Below are positions 27,104 through 35,491 of a DNA stretch of 64,000 nucleotides, one piece after another (position 1 is the stretch's first letter; every line of letters starts with the position of its first letter). Below the pieces are notes generated by a model. It saw nothing but the letters and a program-made list of their open reading frames with translations. It ran no database searches and was not told the DNA's origin. Made by a program: the position numbers and the translations under genes. The DNA is taken from the NCBI GenBank assembly GCA_030647435.1, contig JAUSJX010000155.1, positions 40,200 through 104,199 of the forward strand. Reading direction: 5' to 3'. Origin of the DNA: Candidatus Rokuibacteriota bacterium. Lineage in GTDB: Bacteria; Methylomirabilota; Methylomirabilia; Rokubacteriales; CSP1-6.

Positions 27104-27955
27104 CTACTGGCCTAGGTTCTTGAGGCGCTCCCGGGCGAGGGGCGCCTCCTCCGACTGCGGGAAGTTGTCCACCAGGTACTGCAGTCTCGCCTGCGCCACC
27201 TTCACCTGCTTGAGCTCGACCAGCGCCAGCGCCTCCTTGTAGAGCGCGGTCGGCACCTGGCGCCCCCGAGGATAGTTTACGAAGACCTTGCGGAACTCCT
27301 GCACCGACTGCTCCAAGGCCTCCCGCGCCTTGTCCGCCTGGCCGGCCGAGGCCGCGGCGCGCCCCATGCTGAAGTAGGACTCGCCGATCCAGTACTGGGC
27401 GCCGTCGGCCTGTGACGCGTCCGGGTGGCGCCGGACGAACTCCCGGAACTCCGCGATGGCGAGCGTGTAGTTGCCCTTGGTGAAGTCCAGGTAGGCTGCC
27501 TTATAGCTCTCCGCGGCCGTGCCGTCACCCGGCGAGCGGGCCCCGCCCGAGGGCGATGGGGTCGGAACGGGCGACGGGGCCGGGCGCCCGCCCGGCCCGT
27601 CGCCCTGCGGGCGGTTCTGGCTGTCGAGCCGCTGTGCCAGCTCGTCGAGCCGCGCGGAGAGACGATTCATCTCGGCCGTGAGGCCGTCGGTCCGGGCGTT
27701 CATCGCCGACAGCTGGCGCGCGCTCTCTCCCGATTGCTCGCGGGTGCGCCGCTCGAGCTGGCTCAGCACGGTCCCGGTCTCGCCTCCGCTCCTGTGCAGG
27801 GCCAGGTTGAGGGCGTCGAGGTCCCTCCGCATCTGCGCCAGGTCCTGCTGCACAGCCTCGTCCGCGCCGCTGGCGCACCCGGCGGCCGCGAGGGCGACGG
27901 AAAAGACGAAGGGGAGCCACAGGCTCCCCTTCGTCACCGCGGACTGCATCACCAC
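27104..27955 (-). CDS. cpoB: Cell division coordinator CpoB / YbgF-like protein
   Basis: The 283-residue protein has a signal sequence with AAAGCAS, a possible lipobox, an N-terminal coiled coil (about 35-115), a P/S/G-rich linker and C-terminal TPR-like repeats starting at ESYKAAYLDFTKGNYTLAI near residue 150. It is the last gene of the tol-pal operon, 13 bases after pal. In E. coli CpoB links peptidoglycan synthesis to Tol-Pal constriction. The E. coli protein is not a lipoprotein, so the Cys may be incidental. Confidence 0.88.
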   Translation of the reverse strand: MVMQSAVTKGSLWLPFVFSVALAAAGCASGADEAVQQDLAQMRRDLDALNLALHRSGGETGTVLSQLERRTREQSGESARQLSAMNARTDGLTAEMNRLSARLDELAQRLDSQNRPQGDGPGGRPAPSPVPTPSPSGGARSPGDGTAAESYKAAYLDFTKGNYTLAIAEFREFVRRHPDASQADGAQYWIGESYFSMGRAAASAGQADKAREALEQSVQEFRKVFVNYPRGRQVPTALYKEALALVELKQVKVAQARLQYLVDNFPQSEEAPLARERLKNLGQ

Positions 27956-27968
27956 CGACCCTGTGACG

Positions 27969-28547
27969 CTAGCGGGCCTTGGTCAGGAAATTGTCGCGCC
28001 GGTTCTTGGCCCAGCAGGCTTCGGTCTTCTCCGTGCACACCGGCCGCTCTTTGCCGTAGGAGATGATCGTGATGCGGCTGGCCTGGACACCCTGCGCCAC
28101 GAGGTAGTTCATGGCCGCCTTGGCGCGCTTCTCGCCGAGGGCCAGGTTGTACTCGTTGGTGCCCCGCTCGTCGCAGTGGCCCTCGATCAGCACGAGGTTG
28201 TTGGCGTTGGCCTTGAGCCAGGCGGCGTCGCCGTCGAGCGTCTTGGCGTCATCCGGCCGGATGTTGTACTTGTCGAAGTCGAAGTAGATGGTCTTGAGAT
28301 TCGGGTTCGGAGAGAACTCGCTGGGCTTCACCATCGGGGCTGGGGCCGGAGCCGGTCTCAGGGCCGGAGCGGGCGCCGGGGCCGGAGCGGGGGCCGGGGC
28401 CGGAGCGGGGGCCGGAGCCGCCTGCGACGCCGAGGGAGCCGGGGCTACAGCGCCCGTAGTGGCGGGCCGCTTCGGGCACCCCACGAGGAAAAGGGTGAGA
28501 GCAAGAAGAGGCACCACCAGATACGCGTGAGCCCGTGGCTTCGCCAT
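27969..28547 (-). CDS. pal: Peptidoglycan-associated lipoprotein Pal
   Basis: The protein has 192 residues. A signal peptide ends in LFLVGC at the lipidated Cys. A long A/P linker (about residues 35-70, alternating AP pairs) leads into the OmpA-like domain with IYFDFDKYNIRPDD and the peptidoglycan motif IEGHCDERGTNEYNLALGEK. Pal tethers the outer membrane to peptidoglycan and binds TolB. The unusually long APAPAP tract is a low-complexity, high-GC stretch. Confidence 0.95.
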   Translation of the reverse strand: MAKPRAHAYLVVPLLALTLFLVGCPKRPATTGAVAPAPSASQAAPAPAPAPAPAPAPAPAPALRPAPAPAPMVKPSEFSPNPNLKTIYFDFDKYNIRPDDAKTLDGDAAWLKANANNLVLIEGHCDERGTNEYNLALGEKRAKAAMNYLVAQGVQASRITIISYGKERPVCTEKTEACWAKNRRDNFLTKAR

Positions 28548-28607
28548 AGCGTCACATCCTCCTTGTCGAGCTTTGGTGAACAGTCCAACGCAAACGCCAC
28601 GATTCTA

Positions 28608-29951
28608 TCACGGAAGTCGGGGCGACCAAGCCGGACTTGACGCCTGCCCGGGCCCCCCGGTCAGGACCTGCTGCTCCGACCCGTCGGCCAGCATCGTGAA
28701 GAGCTGCGTGCCCCCGAGGCGGCTCGACTGGAAGACGAGGTGTCGCCCGTTCGGCGACCAGGAGGCGCTCTCGTTGTCACCGGGGCCCGCCGTCAACCGC
28801 CGCAAGTTCGAGCCGTCCGGGCTGACCGCCCAGATGTCGTGGTTGCCATGCCGGGAGGTGAAGGCGATCGTGTCGCCCTTGGGCGACCATCGCGGCTGGG
28901 TGTTGAACCCGCTCGAGGTCACGCGCCGGACGTTGGTGCCCTCAGCGTCCATCACGAAGACCTGCGCCGCTCCCGAGCGGTCGGACACGAAGGCGAGCTC
29001 TCGCCCCGTGGGCGACCACGTCGGCTCGGTGTCGATGGCCGCGTGCGTCGTCAGCCTCCGGAAGGCGCCCGTCGCCACGGTCAGGAGGTAGATCTCGGGG
29101 TTGCCGTCCTTGGACAGGGTCAGCGCCACCGTGCGGCCGTCCGGGCTCCAGGAGGGCGAGGTGTTGATCCCCGCGTAGCCCGCCAGGAGCTGCACCGGCC
29201 GCCGCTCGAAGGGGAAGATGCGGTACAGGAACGGGTATTCGTTCATGTACGAGGTGAAGGCGAGCGAGCGCGAGTCGGGGCTCCAGTTCGGCGACATGTT
29301 GATGGACTTGTTGGCCGTCACGGCCGCGGGGCCCGCGCCGTCGTAGTCCATCACGTAGAGCTCCTTGACCCCCGAGCGCGTGCTGGCAAACGCCATCTTG
29401 GTGTCGGCGACGCCGGGCTCACCGGTGACGAGCAGTACGACTTCGTCGGCCATCTTGTGGGCGGCGCGGCGGGGCTCCGAGACGTGCGCGAGGAGCTTCT
29501 TCGATCCGATCAGGCGGAAGTCGGGCGAGGTCAGGTCGTACAGCCGCATCTCGACTTCGAAGCGGTCGCCGCGCACCGCCAGGAGCCCCTGCAGCGCCTG
29601 CAGGGCCCCGGCCGCCGCGAACTCCTGGAGCCGCGGCCTGAGCGCCTCGGCGCCGCCCTGCGGTAAGGCGGGCGTGCCCGACACCACGCTGAAGAGCGAA
29701 GTGAAGGCAAGATCCGCGGAGGTGATCTCCGGCAGCCGCTTGGCCCAGTTCTGCGGGTCGGCGCCGCCCACGATCGTGAAGTCCGGGACGGCGATATTGA
29801 TCTTCTTGATCTGCCCCGGCCGGACGTTGAGCTCGACATCGGGATTCTGCGAGCGGGCCGGCGCGGGACCCAGGACCGCCGCGGCGAAGATCGCGAGCGC
29901 GGCGGCGGCCGGAGCAGCCAGCCGGCGGGCAGGGCGCGGGAGGCTCGTCAT
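28608..29951 (-). CDS. tolB: Tol-Pal system protein TolB
   Basis: This 447-residue periplasmic protein starts at an ATG overlapping the tolA stop (ATGA). A signal peptide (about 1-36) ends APARSQ. An N-terminal domain follows, then a six-bladed propeller with repeated SPDxRxLxF(T/V)S motifs, for example NWSPDSRSLAFTSY and SWSPNGRHLVFQS. It binds Pal and TolA. Length is close to the E. coli protein. Confidence 0.95.
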   Translation of the reverse strand: MTSLPRPARRLAAPAAAALAIFAAAVLGPAPARSQNPDVELNVRPGQIKKINIAVPDFTIVGGADPQNWAKRLPEITSADLAFTSLFSVVSGTPALPQGGAEALRPRLQEFAAAGALQALQGLLAVRGDRFEVEMRLYDLTSPDFRLIGSKKLLAHVSEPRRAAHKMADEVVLLVTGEPGVADTKMAFASTRSGVKELYVMDYDGAGPAAVTANKSINMSPNWSPDSRSLAFTSYMNEYPFLYRIFPFERRPVQLLAGYAGINTSPSWSPDGRTVALTLSKDGNPEIYLLTVATGAFRRLTTHAAIDTEPTWSPTGRELAFVSDRSGAAQVFVMDAEGTNVRRVTSSGFNTQPRWSPKGDTIAFTSRHGNHDIWAVSPDGSNLRRLTAGPGDNESASWSPNGRHLVFQSSRLGGTQLFTMLADGSEQQVLTGGPGQASSPAWSPRLP

Positions 29952-30817
29952 CCGCGCTTCAAGTCGAAATTGAAGAGCACGCGGAGGGAGGGATTGGCCC
30001 AGTCCGCGGGAAGCGGCGGGAACGGGCTCGCCTCGGTGATGGCGCGAAGCGCGGCCCGGTCGTAGAAGCTGCTGCCCGAGGTCTGCTCGATGCGGGGCGG
30101 CGCGATGGAGCCGTCCCGCCGGATCTCGACGTAGATGCGCGGCTTTTGGGCGGGCTCGCTGGAGCGGTTCTGCGTCTGCCAGCGCTCCTCGACCTTCTGG
30201 AGCACCTGCCGCAGGTACCACGCGTAGGGGAAATCGGTCACGTCGAGCGTGAGCGAGCCTTGCCCGGAAATGGAGCCCGTCGCCTGCCCGAGCGCCGCCG
30301 CCGACGGCCTCGCAGCCGGCTCGGCCGCCGTCTTGCCGCGCCGGTCCGACGGAGTGGACATCGGCGGGAGGTCGCGCTCGCCCGGGCGCGGCGTCACCGC
30401 GCGTGAGGGCAGGGCCGCCTCCGTGGGCTTCACCGCCTCGCGCGCGGTGACGGCGCGGGAGGGCAGGGCGGTCTCCGGGGGCTTCACCGCCTCCCGCGCG
30501 CGCGGCTCGGGGTCGGGCGCGAGCTCGCGGGTGGTCGGCTTGAGCGTGCGCGCCGGCAGGGACGCCGCGCTCCCCGCCGGATTGCCGATGGCCGCGATTG
30601 ACGTGACGAGGTTGACCACGTGCACCTTCGGGCGGTCCCAGATGCCCGAAAGGGCCACGCCCACGAGCGCGGCGATGATGACGACGTGGGCCAGCACGGA
30701 GAAGGCCAGCGCCTTGACCGGCACCGGCGCCGGCGCCGGAGCCGCCGCCGCCCGCCAGCGCGTCGCGTGAAGGGGGGAGGGCATGGGCAGCCCGCGGGCG
30801 ACGGTCAACGCCCTCAT
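29948..30817 (-). CDS. tolA: TolA-like protein with TonB C-terminal domain
   Basis: This 289-residue protein has one N-terminal membrane anchor (about 35-58), a P/A/E-rich middle with a doubled 17-residue unit (EAVKPPETALPSRAVTA then EAVKPTEAALPSRAVTP), and a TonB-type C-terminal domain, with WYLRQVLQKVEERWQ and IEQTSGSSFYDRAALRAI. It is shorter than E. coli TolA and lacks its long alanine-rich helix. Position between tolR and tolB supports the TolA role. Confidence 0.88.
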   Translation of the reverse strand: MRALTVARGLPMPSPLHATRWRAAAAPAPAPVPVKALAFSVLAHVVIIAALVGVALSGIWDRPKVHVVNLVTSIAAIGNPAGSAASLPARTLKPTTRELAPDPEPRAREAVKPPETALPSRAVTAREAVKPTEAALPSRAVTPRPGERDLPPMSTPSDRRGKTAAEPAARPSAAALGQATGSISGQGSLTLDVTDFPYAWYLRQVLQKVEERWQTQNRSSEPAQKPRIYVEIRRDGSIAPPRIEQTSGSSFYDRAALRAITEASPFPPLPADWANPSLRVLFNFDLKRG

Positions 30818-31251
30818 GATCCCCGCACGGGTTCGGTGACCATGCCCAGCTTCTCGATGCCGGACTTGCGGATCCTGTCCATGGTCTCGACGACGAACCC
30901 GTACTGAAGGGCCTGGTCCGCCTTGAGGTAGAGCGTCTTGTCCGTGCGGTTCTTGAAGGTGTCGCGCAGCGTCTGCTCGAGCGTGGCGAGCGCCAGCGGC
31001 TTGCCGTTGAGGTAGATCTGCTGGTCCTTGGTGAGCGTCACCTCCATACGCTCTTCCGTCACCGTCGGCTTGCCGGCGGTTCTCGGCAGGTTGACGTCGA
31101 TGCCCCGGTACATGAGCGGCGCCGTCAGCATGAAGATGAGCAGCAGCACGAGGACGACGTCCACGAGCGGGACGATGTTGATCTCGGCCAGCGCGCCGCC
31201 GGCGCGGCGGCCTCCACCGCCGCCGTTCCCGTGGTCCATGGTGAAGGCCAT
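30814..31251 (-). CDS. tolR: Tol-Pal system protein TolR (ExbD family)
   Basis: This 145-residue inner-membrane protein has one membrane segment with the proton-path Asp in NIVPLVDVVLVLLLIFMLT near residue 27. The periplasmic domain keeps DQQIYLNGKPL and LYLKADQALQYG. It works with TolQ as the proton-driven motor. Its end overlaps tolA and it lies 2 bases from the tolQ stop. Confidence 0.95.
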   Translation of the reverse strand: MAFTMDHGNGGGGGRRAGGALAEINIVPLVDVVLVLLLIFMLTAPLMYRGIDVNLPRTAGKPTVTEERMEVTLTKDQQIYLNGKPLALATLEQTLRDTFKNRTDKTLYLKADQALQYGFVVETMDRIRKSGIEKLGMVTEPVRGS

Positions 31252-31253
31252 GG

Positions 31254-31961
31254 CTACCGGCTCGCGGCCTTTGCGGGCGCGGGCCGCGCGAAGATGTTCA
31301 CGAGATCGAGCGTGAAGCCGTCCATCTCCGTCGCCAGGCGCCTCGTGCGATTGATGAAGAAGTTGTAGCCCATGACGGCCGGGATCGCCGCGCCCAGCCC
31401 CGCGGCCGTGGCGATCAGCGCCTCGGAGATGCCCGGCGCCACGACGGCCAGGCTCGCGGAGCCCTGCTGCCCGATGCCGTGGAAGGCGCTCATGATGCCG
31501 ACGACCGTGCCGAAGAGGCCGATGAAGGGCGCGGCGCTGGCCGTTGTCGCGAGGAAGGGCAGGTAGCGCTCCATGCGCGCCACCTCGATCTCCGTCGCGC
31601 GGCGCATCGCCCGGTGCGCGGCGTCGAGCGCGTCACGCGGCAGGCCTTCGCCGTCCTCGAGCGCGGCGTCCACCTGGTCCACGCCGCCGTAGACGCTCGA
31701 CAGCTCGAGGCCCGCGGCCGAGTAGAGCTGAGCGAGCGGGCTCGAGCGGAACTTCTTCGCCGCGCCGTAGATGATCGAGAATCGGCGCCCCTCGCGGTAG
31801 GCCCGCGTGAAGCCTTTCGCGTCGCGCTTGATGGCGCGAAACTCCCACCACTTCTCGACGATGAGGGCCCAGCAGATGACCGAGAAGAAGAGGAGCACGC
31901 CCAAGACGAATCTGGCGAGAGGACCCGCCTGAAGGATTGGGTCGAGGACGTCGGAAGACAT
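31254..31961 (-). CDS. tolQ: Tol-Pal system protein TolQ (ExbB family)
   Basis: The chosen start gives 235 residues beginning MSSDVLDPILQAGPLARFV, the usual TolQ start; longer forms reach into the promoter region. Three membrane segments are present, and FIGLFGTVVGIMSAFHGIG plus ALIATAAGLGAAIPAVMGYN form the motor core. First gene of tolQ-tolR-tolA-tolB-pal-cpoB. A TTGACA/TATCAT promoter lies 65 bases upstream. Confidence 0.94.
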   Translation of the reverse strand: MSSDVLDPILQAGPLARFVLGVLLFFSVICWALIVEKWWEFRAIKRDAKGFTRAYREGRRFSIIYGAAKKFRSSPLAQLYSAAGLELSSVYGGVDQVDAALEDGEGLPRDALDAAHRAMRRATEIEVARMERYLPFLATTASAAPFIGLFGTVVGIMSAFHGIGQQGSASLAVVAPGISEALIATAAGLGAAIPAVMGYNFFINRTRRLATEMDGFTLDLVNIFARPAPAKAASR

Positions 31962-32025
31962 CGCGGCCTGAGGTGGCAAGCGGGACTCCTCTATTGACGG
32001 AGAGTGATACCAAGGGGCACAATTG

Positions 32026-32055
32026 ATGATACCCAAGCAGCGCGATGAGTGTCAA
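32026..32055 (-). promoter_or_regulatory. Sigma-70-type promoter for tol-pal
   Basis: On the minus strand TTGACA (32055-32050) and TATCAT (32031-32026) are 18 bp apart. The predicted start of transcription is about 55 bases ahead of the tolQ ATG. A divergent promoter for lgt lies 28 bp away. Confidence 0.65.
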
Positions 32056-32083
32056 CGAATTTGGCCAGGAATGCCCGATTTAT

Positions 32084-32112
32084 TTGACAGCGCTGGGAGC
32101 GGGCCGTATAAG
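32084..32112 (+). promoter_or_regulatory. Sigma-70-type promoter for lgt
   Basis: TTGACA (32084-32089) and TATAAG (32107-32112) have a 17-bp spacer. The predicted transcript would begin near 32119, only about 3 bases before the lgt ATG, so the message would be almost leaderless and the AAGGGAAG upstream would not be transcribed in full. Confidence 0.65.
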
Positions 32113-32121
32113 GGAAGCCGT

Positions 32122-32907
32122 ATGTTCCACTCCCCCGGCGCCATCGTCGCGCAGCTGGGCCCCCTGACTTTCCGCTGGTACGGCATCCTCATGGCCAGCG
32201 CCATGGCGTTGGGCCTCTGGCTCGCCTACCGCGAGGCGGTGCGGCGAGACGTGGACCCCGACAGCCTGCTCAAGGCTTGCGAGCTGGGGCTCCTCGGCGG
32301 GCTCGTGGGCGCGCGTCTCTACTACGTCGCCTTCAACCTCGACTACTACACCCGCTCCCCGGCCAAAATCCTCGCGGTGTGGGAGGGCGGGCTTGCCATC
32401 CACGGCGGGGTGCTGGGCGGACTCCTCCTCGGCGGCGGCTACGCGCTGTGGCGCGGGTTACCGGCCGTCACGTACCTGGATATCGCCGCGCCGAGCCTCG
32501 CGCTGGGACAGGCCATAGGCCGGTGGGGCAACTTCTTCAACGAGGAGGCCTTCGGCACGCCCACGGACCTGCCGTGGCGGCTCTACATCTCGGCGCCGCA
32601 CCGACCCGTCCAGTACGCCCAGGATGAGTTCTTCCACCCGACGTTCCTCTACGAGTCGGTGTGGGACCTCCTCGTCTTCGTCGTCCTGGTCTGGGTCTTC
32701 CGGGACCGGCTCGAGCGGGCGCCGGGCGCGCTGTTCCTGACCTACCTCGGGCTCTACTCCGTCGGCCGTTTCATCACCGAGGCTCTCCGGACCGACGCGC
32801 TCATGCTCGGGCCTCTTCGGGTGGCACAGCTGGCCAGCGTCGTCGGCGTGGCGCTCGCGCTCGTGGGCGTCCCGCTGCTTCTGCGTCGGGCCCGCGCCGC
32901 CGCCTGA
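32122..32907 (+). CDS. lgt: Prolipoprotein diacylglyceryl transferase
   Basis: This 261-residue inner-membrane enzyme adds diacylglycerol to the lipobox Cys of prolipoproteins such as Pal. The start MFHSPGAIVAQLGPLTFRWYG is standard; a longer in-frame extension is not. The Lgt signature GRWGNFFNEEAFG lies near residue 134 and the catalytic-region HGGVLGG near 93. About seven membrane segments are visible. Placement beside tol-pal fits envelope assembly. Confidence 0.96.
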   Translation: MFHSPGAIVAQLGPLTFRWYGILMASAMALGLWLAYREAVRRDVDPDSLLKACELGLLGGLVGARLYYVAFNLDYYTRSPAKILAVWEGGLAIHGGVLGGLLLGGGYALWRGLPAVTYLDIAAPSLALGQAIGRWGNFFNEEAFGTPTDLPWRLYISAPHRPVQYAQDEFFHPTFLYESVWDLLVFVVLVWVFRDRLERAPGALFLTYLGLYSVGRFITEALRTDALMLGPLRVAQLASVVGVALALVGVPLLLRRARAAA

Positions 32908-32911
32908 CGCC

Positions 32912-33685
32912 GTGCACTTCGTCTTTCTCGGCAGCTCGGGGGCCATCCCCGGGCGGAACCGCGACACGACATCCCTCGTCTTCGTCAGTGAGCGCGACGC
33001 CGTCCTCGTGGACTGCGGCGGCAGTCCGGCCCAGAAGCTCATGCTGGCGGGGACGGACCCGCGCGCCCTGAGCCGCGTGGTGATCACCCACATCCATCCC
33101 GACCACGCCTACGGGCTGCCTTCCCTCGTCCAGACGCTCTTCCTGTTGGGCCGGACGACGCCGCTGCACCTTGCGTGCCGCGAAGAGCACGAGGCGCCGC
33201 TCCGCGCGCTGCTGGGCCTCTTTGGGCTGCTGGAGCGCCCGGGGCTATTCCCCGTCGTGTGGGAGCCGGTGCCTCCGCGGGAGGGGTTCACTATCGGTAC
33301 GCCGGGAGACTTCGCGATCACGGCGTCGCCGAATGCCCACGGCGGCATGCCGAACATGGCGCTGCGCTTCGAGGCGCCCGGCGGGCCCGCCGTCGTCTAC
33401 TCCTCCGATACCGAGCCCTGCGCCGCCGTTGAAGCGCTCGCGCGCGGCGCCCACACGCTCATCCACGAGGCGACGTTCTCAGAGCGGCGGCCGCGCGGCA
33501 TCGGCGCGCACTCCACGGCCGCCCAGGCCGGGGAGATTGCGGCTCGGGCGGGCGTGACGCGGCTCATCCTCGCCCACATCGATGCCGGCCTCCACGGCGA
33601 GCTCGACGCGCTCCGAGAGGAGGCGCGCGCCAGGTTCTCCGGCGAGGTGGAGATCGCCCGGGAACTCGTGCCGTACCCGCTGTGA
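32912..33685 (+). CDS. MBL-fold hydrolase, RNase Z-like
   Basis: The protein has 257 residues and a GTG start 4 bases after lgt. The N-terminus FVFLGSSGAIPGRNRDTTSL and the metal motif THIHPDHAYGLP near residue 50 are RNase Z/ElaC-like. Later ligands are in SSDTEPC near 160 and ILAHID near 218. It could mature tRNA 3' ends or be a generic phosphodiesterase; the tRNA-binding exosite arm is not obvious. The stop overlaps the GTG of the endonuclease V gene. Confidence 0.8.
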   Translation: MHFVFLGSSGAIPGRNRDTTSLVFVSERDAVLVDCGGSPAQKLMLAGTDPRALSRVVITHIHPDHAYGLPSLVQTLFLLGRTTPLHLACREEHEAPLRALLGLFGLLERPGLFPVVWEPVPPREGFTIGTPGDFAITASPNAHGGMPNMALRFEAPGGPAVVYSSDTEPCAAVEALARGAHTLIHEATFSERRPRGIGAHSTAAQAGEIAARAGVTRLILAHIDAGLHGELDALREEARARFSGEVEIARELVPYPL

Positions 33686-34347
33686 CGCCGCGCATCGTCC
33701 GCGCCCAGGCGGTGCAGGCGCGGCTCCGCTCCCGCGTCCGAGCCAGCGGCGGGCCCCGGCGCGTGAGGCTCGTGGCGGGGGCCGATCTGGCTTATCGCGG
33801 CGACGGATCGCGCGCGTGGGCCGCCGTCGTCCTCTGGTCGCCCCGCGACGGCGCCGTCGTCGAGACCGTCACTGCGGCCGGTCGCCCGCGCTTCCCGTAC
33901 GTACCCGGCTATCTCTCCTTCCGCGAGGGGCCGCTGCTCCTGCGTGCCTTCGGGCGCCTCCGGCACAGGCCCGATCTCGTCCTCTTCGACGGGCAGGGCA
34001 TCGCGCACCCGCGCGGGATCGGTCTCGCCTCGCACTTGGGCGTGCTGCTCGACCTTCCGAGCGTCGGCTGCGCCAAGTCGCGTCTGGTCGGAGAACACGA
34101 CGAGCCCGGGCCGCGGCGCGGCGACTGGACGCCGCTCGTGCTCGCGGGTTGTCAGGTAGGGGCGGTGGTGCGCACGCGGGACGGCGTCAAGCCGCTCTGG
34201 ATCTCGCCCGGCCACCGCATCGGCGTCCGCCAAGCCATCAGATGGACGCTCGCCTGCTGCCGCACGCGCGTGCCCGAGCCGATCCGCCTGGCCGAGCAGG
34301 TCGTCAACCGTCTCAAAGCCGGCTGGCGCCTCAAGGCCGGCCGGTGA
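33682..34347 (+). CDS. nfi: Endonuclease V
   Basis: The protein has 221 residues with a GTG start overlapping the previous stop. Motifs include VAGADLAYRG near residue 33 (metal-binding Asp), the PYVPGYLSFREGP wedge near 72, DGQGIAHPRGIGLASHLG near 103 and SPGHRIGVRQAI near 176. The enzyme nicks 3' to deoxyinosine in DNA or inosine in RNA. The C-terminus is basic. Its TGA overlaps the GTG of the methyltransferase. Confidence 0.92.
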   Translation: MTPRIVRAQAVQARLRSRVRASGGPRRVRLVAGADLAYRGDGSRAWAAVVLWSPRDGAVVETVTAAGRPRFPYVPGYLSFREGPLLLRAFGRLRHRPDLVLFDGQGIAHPRGIGLASHLGVLLDLPSVGCAKSRLVGEHDEPGPRRGDWTPLVLAGCQVGAVVRTRDGVKPLWISPGHRIGVRQAIRWTLACCRTRVPEPIRLAEQVVNRLKAGWRLKAGR

Positions 34348-35015
34348 TCGCCTACGGGAGCAGGGACGGACGGGCGCAGCTCTACCAGGGCGACAGCCGC
34401 GATCTCTCGCCGGTCCCGACGGCGAGCGTGGGCGTCATCCTTACGTCACCGCCCTACTGGATCGCAGACAGCGGCCGCGCCGCCGCCGACCGCTACGCGC
34501 GAAGCCTGGCCGTCGGCTTCGGCCGCGAGTGGCGTCGGGTGCTGGCACCCGGCGGCGACCTCTGGCTCGTCCTTGGTGACCGCCACGACGGCCGCGAGTG
34601 GGTGGGCTTCGACGGGCTGGTGACCGCATCGCTCAGGCGCACGGGCTGGCGGCTCCAGTCCAAGGGAATCTGGGTGCAGACGCGCCCGCGCGAGCGCTGG
34701 GACAACCGCATCAACTACCTGCTGCGCTTCCGCAAAGCCGGGAGCCGCGTGCGTCCGACGGGCGCCACGCTCTGCTGGATGCTGCCGCTGCCGCGCACGC
34801 ACCCGGAGAGCATCTGGGACGCCACGCCCGAGCCCGTGCTGCGCGCGCTGCTTCTGGCGAGCCGGAAGCGCGGGGCGGTGCTGGACCCATTCTGCGGCGC
34901 GGGGACGGTGGGGCGCGTGGCGCTCGGCCTCGGCCGCGAGTGGATCGGCGTCGAGCGCGACCCGCGCATGGCGCGCCTCACCGCGCGACGGCTCAAGCTC
35001 GTCCGCGCGCGCTGA
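34344..35015 (+). CDS. Site-specific DNA methyltransferase (amino-methylating, beta-class order)
   Basis: The 223-residue protein starts at GTG (GTGA overlap). Catalytic motif IV TSPPYW lies at residues 34-39 and the SAM-binding DPFCGAGT at 181-188, the beta-class order typical of m4C/m6A methylases. YQGDSRD near 14 fits the region preceding motif IV. It is small and has no large target-recognition domain or neighbouring restriction enzyme, so it is probably an orphan methylase. The 3' third of this gene is present again at 46369-46611. Confidence 0.88.
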   Translation: MIAYGSRDGRAQLYQGDSRDLSPVPTASVGVILTSPPYWIADSGRAAADRYARSLAVGFGREWRRVLAPGGDLWLVLGDRHDGREWVGFDGLVTASLRRTGWRLQSKGIWVQTRPRERWDNRINYLLRFRKAGSRVRPTGATLCWMLPLPRTHPESIWDATPEPVLRALLLASRKRGAVLDPFCGAGTVGRVALGLGREWIGVERDPRMARLTARRLKLVRAR

Positions 35016-35026
35016 CTCCGGCTGCC

Positions 35027-35178
35027 GGGGTCAGGTCTTGACACCCGGGGTCTGACACCCGGACACCCGGGGTCAGGTCTTGCAATCCGACATCAGGCCA
35101 CTGCAGATGAACGCTCGCCGCCGCGGAGTCCGGCGGGCAATGTATGAATGCAAGACCTGACCCCGGTGCCGCGCCACT
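35027..35178. repeat. Palindromic repeat family C, copy 1
   Basis: Perfect 18-bp arms (35067-35084, CCGGGGTCAGGTCTTGCA, and 35149-35166) enclose 64 bases. Additional partial arm copies (GGGGTCAGGTCTTG at 35027-35040) and ACACCCGG units lie to the left. A near-identical copy is at 46240-46369. The arm sequence looks like REP-type elements that RAYT transposases mobilise in other genomes, but no RAYT gene is present here. Confidence 0.85.
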
Positions 35179-35283
35179 CTTGACGACTGCCCGCGCCCGG
35201 CGCACTATCGGTCCCGAGTGGAACCCGGCTTTGTCCGCGCTGTGAGGAGGCTTTCCCGGAGGGTCCGTGGCTGATAACGGTCT
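35179..35283. other. Gap without a recognisable gene
   Basis: Between repeats C and D, I see no convincing coding sequence, RNA or promoter. The sequence is GC-rich and slightly palindromic. Confidence 0.5.
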
Positions 35284-35395
35284 TTGTGCCTATCGGGTTG
35301 ACTCCGAACGATCCCATGGGTGGGCTCGGCGCCACGGCACGGGCCCCCCTGCCTACGACCAGTTGTGTGCTTCGGAGTCAACCCGATAGGCACAA
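35284..35395. repeat. Palindromic repeat family D
   Basis: Perfect 25-bp arms (35284-35308 and 35371-35395; core CTATCGGGTTGACTCCGAA) surround a 62-base loop. The arms are less GC-rich than their surroundings. No second copy is in the window. The element ends about 97 bases before the stop of the small exported protein encoded on the minus strand. Confidence 0.8.
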
Positions 35396-35491
35396 CGGTC
35401 CTTATGTTTCCTACGCGCACCGTGTTCATGGTCGCGCCTCGGAGTCCGGGTCCCACCCGCTGGTGGCACGCTGCTATTCCTAGTGAACCGT

